Below, in pieces: positions 57,195 to 64,000 of a DNA stretch of 64,000 bases. The position numbers and the translations under genes were made by a program. Origin of the DNA: Aurifilum marmelostoma (lineage: Eukaryota > Ascomycota > Sordariomycetes > Diaporthales > Cryphonectriaceae); assembly GCA_027559495.1 (NCBI GenBank), contig JAMXSV010000016.1:372001-436000 (forward strand), written 5' to 3'. Numbering within the stretch: position 1 is the first letter of the stretch; each line of letters begins with the position of its first letter. The notes beneath the pieces were generated by a model that had not been told where the DNA came from, made no database searches, and saw only the letters and a program-made list of their open reading frames with translations.

Positions 57195-58369
57195 GATGAG
57201 ATGTTTCTTAGATATCCAATCTCTTGCTTGGGTGAAAAGGGAGAAAATGTTGGTGGAGGCTGCAACATTGAAGTTATTTTTGGAAGAAAGTATTTTTGTT
57301 GTTGACAGATTGTTCAGAAGATGATGCTGGTTTGAATTGGTTCCCTGAAGGAATTGACCATCACAGCTGGGAGAGGGTTTCTACTCATCATATCTCCACT
57401 CGGGGCCTGGAGATGGGCATATTCTGAGGTTGGGAGAGAACACCCTAATAAGACACAGAATTGAGGACTTGTTCCTGCTGTCTATAACCTCAACAAGGTC
57501 AATTCTGTGTCTCTATTGATCTATACGAGTACGGTACTTGTTTTGGTGTATCTGAGTGCTCAGGGGTCAGCGGCCCAGGGGACAAAGCCTACTGTGAAAT
57601 AAGATGCCTTTAGTTAGCAGGGTTACACAGCCAACACAGCCAAACTATCACTGGGTATCTGCGCTAATCATCGCCACTGGTGGAGCTTCCTGCATGCAGC
57701 TGCGGCAATCCTAGCAGGCAAGATCCAGCTCCAGCCTCTAGCAGCTTAGAGGGCAAACAGCTGCAGCGCTAAAATCAGGGGCTCCAGGGGAGGTCAATAT
57801 GTGATGGTCGCCCTCTCAAAAGGAAGGTCGCCGTCCTTTAGGCAAAGGATCCGGCAGTCTGGAGGAGCTTTCAGAGTTTACCCAAACCTAAAACCAATAC
57901 TTTTTCTCTCCCATCACTGTATCTCCCAAGCACAATTGGAGAGAGTGTGAGTTTGTGAGAGAGGAGACAAGAGAAGGTCTACTTCTTGCGACGCCCTATC
58001 GCCTGCCTGCTGCAGAACGCCTCGGTATAGCAAAGACATTTCGTCATATTCGCGCCCCTCAAAAGAGACGGACGGGCACTTGCCGTCACGACGCGACTCA
58101 ACATCAAAGCGGACAATTGCGCCGAGGGCGTCGTGGGTCTCGACTTGCGGGGACCCCAGTTCTCCTTCCGATTCCGCTTTCCTCGTCCAGCTGAGAAGAG
58201 AGAGAGAACGGGCAGGGGGCTCTCGAAATCCTGATCCATGATATAACCACTGCTGTTACTTTTATCTTGCTGAGGGCCGTCTCTGGTCCTTTGTTGGTTC
58301 TCGCGACGCTCTCCTTCTTTCCTCTTTCGGAACCGCCTCAGGGCCCTCGGGCTCTGCCTCTCCGCCGTC
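57195..58369. other. Divergent promoter region between alg1 and msc2
   Basis: 1.2 kb shared upstream region of two ER genes. A short upstream reading frame (ATG-ATA-TAA at about 58237-58245) may precede msc2 in its leader. No other feature supported. Confidence 0.5.
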
Positions 58370-60276
58370 ATGGCTTCCACCTTTGTTCTCTCGAACACCA
58401 CCATGTCTCGCTCAAGCAGCCGTCAAGGTCGTGGCCATCACGGCGAGGTGCACTCGCGGTCCAGGTCAGGCACGCTGAATCGGTCCTTCAAGCTGGACAT
58501 GAGCAGCCTGGCCACCTCCGAAGATCACGACCACGAAGACGGCGAAGACGCCCACGACCATGGCCACGACCACGGCCACGGACACTCGTTTTCCGTCCCA
58601 CACGCCGCTCCGTCGTACCCCCACCATCAAGGATCGCACACACATACCAAGACGGACTCTGGGAGCAGGACGCAGGGCCGGCAGAACCCCCCGCCTCCGT
58701 TATCGACTGGCAATGGCTGGAAGACAAGCGCGACGCCTGCGGGGAAGCCTCTTGTGACGCCGACCAATGCTGTCTTCGCCGGACAATACAAACCCCCAAC
58801 AGCTACGCTGTCCAAGACCGTCCACGATCATTCCGCCGAGCGATCGAGATTCACGAATTCCCTCCTACCCTACACTGCAAGATGGCCTATACTACACAGC
58901 GTTATGACCGAGAAGGATTCGCGGAGAATCTTCTATTTTATGAGGTAGGGCTTGCCGGATATGACCTTCACTTTGCGACTTGTTGGATCAATGCTGATGA
59001 AATGTCTTGTCAAAAGTCTCAACTTCTCCTTCATGGCCGTTCAGGCCTTCTATGGCTATGTCACCGACTCGCTCGGTCTGCTCAGTGATAGCATTCACAT
59101 GTTCTTCGACTGCGTTGCCCTTGGTGTTGGTCTGTTCGCATCCGTTGCCAGCAAGTGGCCGCCCAACTCCCGCTTTCCATATGGATTTGGCAAAGTCGAG
59201 ACGCTGAGTGGCTTTGCCAACGGCGTATTCTTAGTGTGAGTAACAGTGTTGCTGTATACTTTTTTTTTCCTTTTCCTTTTTCTTTTTACTTTGCTGACAT
59301 CCGGTACAGGCTCATCAGCGTGGAGATCATGATTGAGGCTTTTGAACGGATCATTGAGGGAAGGGAGACCAGGAGGCTGGCTGAGCTGTTCATCGTGAGC
59401 AGTCTTGGTCTAATAGTGAATCTGGTGGGGATGGCTGCCTTCGGCCACCATCATCATGGCCACGGTCACAGCCACGGGTGCTCGGGACACTCTCATGCAC
59501 ATGCAGACGTGCACAAGCACCCTTCCTCCTTAGACAACGGCGACGGCGCTCATACACACAGCCATGACCACGATCACGATCACGGTCACGATCACAATCA
59601 CAACCACGACCACGATCATGGCCATTCCCATTCACATGGCCATCATCACGTCCAAGCAGGCGGACACAATCATCATCAGCACCAGGATCACCATCACGGT
59701 CATGCTCACGACAACGAGAACATGCACGGCATCTACCTTCATGTGCTGGCCGACACGCTCGGCAGCGGCGCGGTCATTGTCTCGACCGCCCTGACACATT
59801 TCTTTCCCTGGGCCGGATGGGATCCTGTCGCATCTTTCCTCATCGCGGCGCTTATTCTGGGCTCGGCAGTCCCGCTCATCCGATCATCCGCCTCGAGGCT
59901 TCTCCTGACCATCCCCGACCAGGTCGAATACTCACTCCGCGATATCCTCTCTGGCATCACGGAGCTGCGCGGGGTCGCGGGCTACGGCGTGCCCAAATTC
60001 TGGACTGACGATCGGGTCAGCGATGGTGATGCACCAGGCGACAGATTGATCGGCTCGATGCACGTCCTCGCAGTCCGAGGGGCAGACATGGAGGACGTGC
60101 GCGTGCGCGTGCAACAGTACTTTTCAGAAAGGAATATCGACATTACCTTGCAGGTGGAGAGGGAGGGCGACCCAAATTGCTGGTGCGGCATGGGCAAGAG
60201 CCCGCTGTCGCCATTGAGCGCGACTAGCGCCATGCCGTCGACGCCGATACTATCGCAGAGGCTGAAGGGGCGTTAG
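58370..60276 (+). CDS. msc2: Zinc transporter, cation diffusion facilitator (Msc2/ZnT-like)
   Basis: Three exons (58370-58944, 59017-59235, 59310-60276) encode 586 residues. The CDF core has the two zinc-site motifs: SIHMFFD (HxxxD, helix 2) and YLHVLADTLGS (HxxxD, helix 5). Around them are FSFMAVQAFYGYVTDSLGLLSD, FPYGFGKVETLSGFANGVFL and LISVEIMIEAFERI. A loop of about 100 residues between helices 4 and 5 is extremely His-rich (HDHDHDHGHDHNHNHDHDHG), and the N-terminal 190 residues hold a second His/Asp cluster (EDHDHEDGEDAHDHGHDHG). Yeast Msc2 forms a complex with Zrg17 that loads zinc into the ER. Msc2 has extra N-terminal membrane helices not seen here, so this is a short form. The C-terminal cytosolic domain ends in a Cys-containing WCGMGK. 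Both introns split codons cleanly. Confidence 0.93.
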
Positions 60277-60939
60277 AGGGAGCTTATTTTCAGAGAAGGC
60301 GCCTTGGCGACATTTGCGGTGTTGAGACAGTTGGCATTTCATTCGGCACTGCATATTAGAGATCTCATAATGATGGTCCATTGCATGTGCGCACTTCATT
60401 TGGATAAGTACAGAATATGGACGGTCGGAGCGCGCTGTACACATACTACTACTTGGACATACACCGACTGTACAATGGTGGAAATGGTTGGTGCCCGTAT
60501 AGAGAGGAGAGACTGCTAGTAGACCCAAGATACCCTTCCCACAACTTCCTCTTATGTTGAGTAGCAATCACTCGCTCCTCGTCTCCATCGTCCATGCAAT
60601 TAAGTGGCGGGCACTGCTGGTCCTCCTTGTCGACTCGATGTGACGTGTCTGCTGCCTGTCGCTCCTCGGCGGCTTTCACCAGTGGATGGTGTCGGGCATG
60701 AGAATAGGGGTAGTGTAGGGCCTGTCTCGGAAGCCTCAAGTCGGGCCGGCCTTCTCGGATGTCGCCTCCCCAGGGGTGGTTGCTATCAGCAGGTGTTATG
60801 CTGTGCGAAACACCTGGGTCTCAAGAGGAGTATGGCGACCTGCTCGACCTGGAAGGCGTGGGTTCTGGAAGGCATGGTCTGAAGATCCACGGAGAGAGGG
60901 ATGCTGTCATCTTCGCGAGATGACACACCTTCAGGGTTC
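60277..60939. other. Convergent 3' intergenic region
   Basis: 663 bp between the stops of msc2 (+) and snu23 (-). No coding region or RNA gene seen. Confidence 0.55.
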
Positions 60940-61653
60940 TCACCTCTTGGACGTTCCGAACCCACTGATGCCCATCGCAGCCATCATGTCGTCCTCGTCA
61001 TGCTCGCCCTCGATCCTAACGTCCTCACCATAGTCCATCTTGGCGCTGGTCTCCTTCTCCCTCTCGGCACGGCGCCTGTCCTCGGCCTCCTTGCGCCTCC
61101 GCCGCTTCTCCTCGCGCTCCCTCTCCATGTCCTCCTCGTGGATCTTGATGCGCTCCTGCAAGCCCGTCTCCCTCTCCCTCTCCAGCGCCTGCAGCCTCTC
61201 CCACACCTCCTCTATCCGCCGGTGCACCTCCTCGGCCCCGGCCGCCCGCACCTCGAGCGTCTGCCCCACGCTCGCCAGGTGCTGCCCGCTGTTGATGTGC
61301 TCCACCCACTGCACGTTGTCCTTGAACGTGAGGTCACACGCCTCGCAGTAGAAGCCGGCGCCGCGGCCCCGCCGCCCCACGCCCGCCCCCGCCGCCACCA
61401 GCTGCGTCTTGCCCACCCGCCCGCTCAGGTCCAGCACCTGCCGCCGCGCCTCCGTCAGCGTCTCGGTGCCGTCGCGGGGCTTGTAGTACCGCTTCCCCGC
61501 CAGCTTGGCCTCGTAACGCGCCTTGGCTTCCTCGCGCTCGGCCGCCGTGCGCTCCTTGGCCTTTTGGGCGTACTCGTCGGCGTTGCGTGTCTTGCGGAAC
61601 GATGTGTCGCCCGCTGAGGTGCCGTAGGCACCGCCGCCGCCTTGCTTGGACAT
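60940..61653 (-). CDS. snu23: U4/U6.U5 tri-snRNP protein Snu23 (ZMAT2 orthologue)
   Basis: Single exon, 237 residues from the ATG at 61651-61653 (MSKQGGGGAYGTSAGDTSFRK). The frame is open a little further upstream but without an ATG. The conserved N-terminal DTSFRKTRNADEYAQKAKER block is followed by RYYKPRDGTETLTEARR. One matrin-type C2H2 zinc finger follows (FYCEACDLTFKDNVQWVEHINSGQH). A highly charged Arg/Glu helix then leads to an acidic C-terminus that ends MAAMGISGFGTSKR, as in other Snu23/ZMAT2 proteins. Snu23 sits near the 5' splice site helix in the pre-B complex and leaves on activation. Lack of introns is normal for a gene of this size here. Confidence 0.95.
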   Translation of the reverse strand: MSKQGGGGAYGTSAGDTSFRKTRNADEYAQKAKERTAAEREEAKARYEAKLAGKRYYKPRDGTETLTEARRQVLDLSGRVGKTQLVAAGAGVGRRGRGAGFYCEACDLTFKDNVQWVEHINSGQHLASVGQTLEVRAAGAEEVHRRIEEVWERLQALERERETGLQERIKIHEEDMEREREEKRRRRKEAEDRRRAEREKETSAKMDYGEDVRIEGEHDEDDMMAAMGISGFGTSKR

Positions 61654-62361
61654 TTTTGCGGCGTGGTAATTTGTGGTCGGCAATTTGGGTAGGCTGGATC
61701 AGTCAAGGATATGGGCAGGTATGTCGGAGGAGTGTCGTGAGTTGCGTTTGAAGGGGTTTTGTAGCGGCTGGCTGATTGATTTCGCGGTAGTCAAAAGGAG
61801 GGTGTTGTGGTCGTTTGCGATGGTGAATCAAGGGTAGATGGATGGATGCAAGGTGGGATAGTGAACCTATTGTATAGGCCCGCTGGCGCAGATGTTTAAT
61901 GCCCACTGAGTGCCTTATCGATAGTGGGTGAAAACCAGCAGGGTCCCCTGTGGGTTGTAGCGCTACTGGGTTGTTTACAGTGGTTAGGTAAAGTGGGCTG
62001 TTCCGCTGCAGATACTCTTTCAGCATACTTGCGTACGCACTGACACAAGAAGGCGGAATCTCGCCGGTGCATCTTACAATATTACTTCATGTTCGTGAGG
62101 ATTATGTTGTAGATGTCGTCAGATCACGACATTTTGAAGGTTGCGGCAAAATCTGAGCATAGTTACAGCACACAAGACACTTGTTGAGAGCATTGGTTTG
62201 ACACGGTCAGCCACGCCCCTGGATTCTTCCGATCTATTCACTCAGCTTTCTCGAGGCAATGGAGATCTCTACTTTCTAGTACGTACTTCGGCCTACCTGA
62301 ATGATGAAACCATGCAGATCATCACTTTACACATATGCACACACACATGCACACAATACAA
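61654..62361. other. Intergenic, upstream of snu23
   Basis: 708 bp between the snu23 start and the end of the next minus-strand gene. No feature seen. Confidence 0.55.
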
Positions 62362-63675
62362 TCACTCATCTGGAAGCAGGATCCTCACCCCACCACCCGC
62401 CAGAGCCTCGCGCAGATCCGACTTGGCGGCGTGAATCTGCTCATCAAAGTACTCCTCCATCTCGGCCCGCATGACTGTGTCTGCCTCGAGCTGCTCGAAC
62501 CGCTCGTCTAGATGGTCCTGCAGCTCACTGCGCATTTCGTCCATCCGGTTGTCGATGTATGCACCCAGCCCCTCCGACGCCTCGTACTCGTAGTCGGCTG
62601 TCGCCTCGGCCAGCTGGTCCAGCTTTGCATCTGCGTCGGACAGCCTCTCGCGCAGCCGCCCCTCCTTCGCGTCGGCCTCCGCATTGAGAGCTTGGAGACG
62701 AGACGCCGTGCTTCTGGCATCGCTCAGCAGCTGCTGGAGGAGCTGCACCTGCTTTTGTAGTCCTGCTAGTGTCTCCCCCTCGACGCTGTTCGAATGAATA
62801 CTGCCAGCAGTGTTTTTGGAGCCCGAGCTTGTCTGCCGTGGTCTTTTTCGCGAGTCGTGTTTGTAAACCGGAGGCCGATGATTCATCTCATCATATGCCG
62901 GCGGACTCGCGCTCGCGGTGGGCGATCCTCGGACCATGACATCAGCGATCTCGTCCAGCCCCAACTCTCGTGCGCCTAGACCGCCGCAGAATGTACGCAG
63001 GTCTGTATATCGCGGATTGACTGTTCTGGACATGGATGGAAGGGCAGCGCAGACAGACGATGCCTGGACATCCGTCAAGGCGGTGCCGGCTACATAAAAA
63101 GTGAGCGTAGGGGTCGTCGAGCTGGCGATGCGCTGAAAGGCCGCGAGTAGATCAATGTCGGGTCGCGCGATGGGGATAAGGGGACCAATGTTCGGTACTA
63201 CCAAGGTAGGCGCGGAGCTGAGGACAAGCTGGAGGGACAGGGTCTCTTTATTCGACAGGTGATGATAAATCGGGCTCAGACGCTCAGGAAGCTTGGGCAG
63301 TCGAGAGTAGGCCAGCGAGGTGATCTGGTCGGGATGGAGATGCAATGATATTTTGAGCTGGGAGACATCTGCCGCGATGGGGTCATCCTCGGTATTGGCT
63401 GAGGGAATGCGTAGAGCGACGGCGGCTTCAACTCTGAAGAAGGCGCTATTGGATGGAGGATCAAAGGATAACGTGACGTTGGCACGCAATGAGCAGGCCG
63501 CAGATGGGAAAACAGATCCCGGCGCCGAGTTTGTATCGCACGAGTCGACCACGCCCAACCTGTGTAATTGGATGGCAGCGGGAGAGCCGGCACCAGAACC
63601 AGAGGCGGCAGAGGTAGAGGCGCCAGCAGAGGACGGTGATGCAGCCATGATGTCGATGCAGGGCGGCGACGGCAT
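62362..63675 (-). CDS. Uncharacterised fungal protein with C-terminal coiled coil
   Basis: Single exon, 437 residues from the ATG at 63673-63675; a second ATG at 63648 (MAASPSSAGAS) has better context. I do not recognise a named family. The N-terminal 35 residues are Ala/Ser/Gly-rich. Residues 45-245 look folded, with mixed hydrophobic strands (CSLRANVTLSFDPPSNSAFF, LKISLHLHPDQITSLAYSR, LSLQLVLSSAPTLVVP, TLTFYVAGTALTD). A basic patch (YKHDSRKRPRQTSSGSK) near residue 275 could be a nuclear localisation signal. Residues 300-425 form a long acidic coiled coil (LAGLQKQVQLLQQLLSDARS through MRAEMEEYFDEQIHAAKSDL). Codon use is like its neighbours. A gene is well supported; its role is unknown. Confidence 0.82.
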   Translation of the reverse strand: MPSPPCIDIMAASPSSAGASTSAASGSGAGSPAAIQLHRLGVVDSCDTNSAPGSVFPSAACSLRANVTLSFDPPSNSAFFRVEAAVALRIPSANTEDDPIAADVSQLKISLHLHPDQITSLAYSRLPKLPERLSPIYHHLSNKETLSLQLVLSSAPTLVVPNIGPLIPIARPDIDLLAAFQRIASSTTPTLTFYVAGTALTDVQASSVCAALPSMSRTVNPRYTDLRTFCGGLGARELGLDEIADVMVRGSPTASASPPAYDEMNHRPPVYKHDSRKRPRQTSSGSKNTAGSIHSNSVEGETLAGLQKQVQLLQQLLSDARSTASRLQALNAEADAKEGRLRERLSDADAKLDQLAEATADYEYEASEGLGAYIDNRMDEMRSELQDHLDERFEQLEADTVMRAEMEEYFDEQIHAAKSDLREALAGGGVRILLPDE

Positions 63676-64000
63676 ACAATGTCTTTCTCGACCGGTCCTC
63701 GAATCGATATAGTGCGACGTAGTCGGATCTTCTGCGAACCTGATCTAGCAAAGCAACGGGAGAGATGGGTAGAGGGGATATACAGCACGTATCTGCTTTG
63801 ATCTTGCTTGTTCAAGGTTGAAAACCCCCTGCGCAAAGTACGACGATACTCTCGACGCAAGGATCCCACCCTCCCCGGCTTTGTTTCGGTGGCGTGATGA
63901 TGGAGCAGCCTTGACTCCGTAACGAATGATCTCGAAGATCTCGACGACGAAGGGATGCATGAGAAGAAAAAAAGTGTGATCTGACGACAACGACACCACA
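63676..64000. other. Intergenic, upstream of the uncharacterised coiled-coil gene
   Basis: 325 bp to the window edge. A frame at 63745-63999 (-) has no domain and is not called. Confidence 0.5.

Noticed and set aside
58267..59088. 273-codon frame overlapping msc2 in another plus-strand frame
   Set aside because: It reads through the msc2 intron and lacks any domain. The CDF protein frame explains the region, and dual coding is not supported.
1..64000. Search for CRISPR arrays, insertion sequences, LTRs and terminal repeats
   Set aside because: No spaced direct repeats, transposase, reverse transcriptase or paired termini were noticed by eye. A self-alignment would be needed to exclude short old copies.

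Overview
This window is nuclear DNA of a filamentous ascomycete (Pezizomycotina), most likely a Sordariomycete. The evidence is short (about 50-150 nt) GT-AG introns in most genes, GC-rich codon use, and a gene set typical of these fungi: an eqolisin acid protease, a Bir1-type BIR protein, a Cdc4-type myosin light chain, a MepB-type M3 peptidase and an Msc2-type zinc carrier. I cannot name the genus from sequence alone.

Nineteen protein-coding genes are supported. On the left (0-16 kb) are a PHD-finger protein (-), a class III CoA-transferase (-), a secreted glutamic protease (+), the chromosomal-passenger protein Bir1 (-) and an M3 metallopeptidase (-). In the next block (16-32 kb) lie the myosin essential light chain (-), a small CoA-binding protein (+), the DEAD-box helicase Dbp4 (-), FAD synthase (+), the SUN-domain protein Sad1 (-) and UDP-glucose 4-epimerase (-). 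The centre (32-46 kb) holds a very large ankyrin-repeat protein (-) with an apparent one-base frameshift near its C-terminus, a histidine-phosphatase-family protein with a very large insertion (-), and the GPI transamidase catalytic subunit Gpi8 (+). The right part (46-64 kb) holds a TFIIIC zinc-finger subunit (+), the mitochondrial carnitine/acylcarnitine carrier (-), the E2 enzyme Ubc7 (+), the mannosyltransferase Alg1 (-), an Msc2-like zinc transporter (+), the spliceosomal protein Snu23 (-) and an unrecognised coiled-coil protein (-).

Most of these are housekeeping genes and do not form one pathway. Four of them (gpi8, ubc7, alg1, msc2) act at the endoplasmic reticulum, in GPI anchoring, ER-associated degradation, N-glycan assembly and zinc supply. 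I saw no transposon, CRISPR array, rRNA or tRNA gene, and no secondary-metabolite cluster. Intergenic stretches are often 1-2.8 kb and carry several G/C homopolymers of 10-15 bases.

Exon borders were assigned by hand from splice consensus, reading-frame continuity and family alignment from memory. Coordinates run from start codon to stop codon, with introns given in the text. I found no clear case of a new biological system. The most useful leads are the broken frame in the ankyrin giant, AT-hook-like motifs in Bir1, a start codon set flush against a splice donor upstream of the myosin light chain, and the unrecognised coiled-coil protein at the right end.
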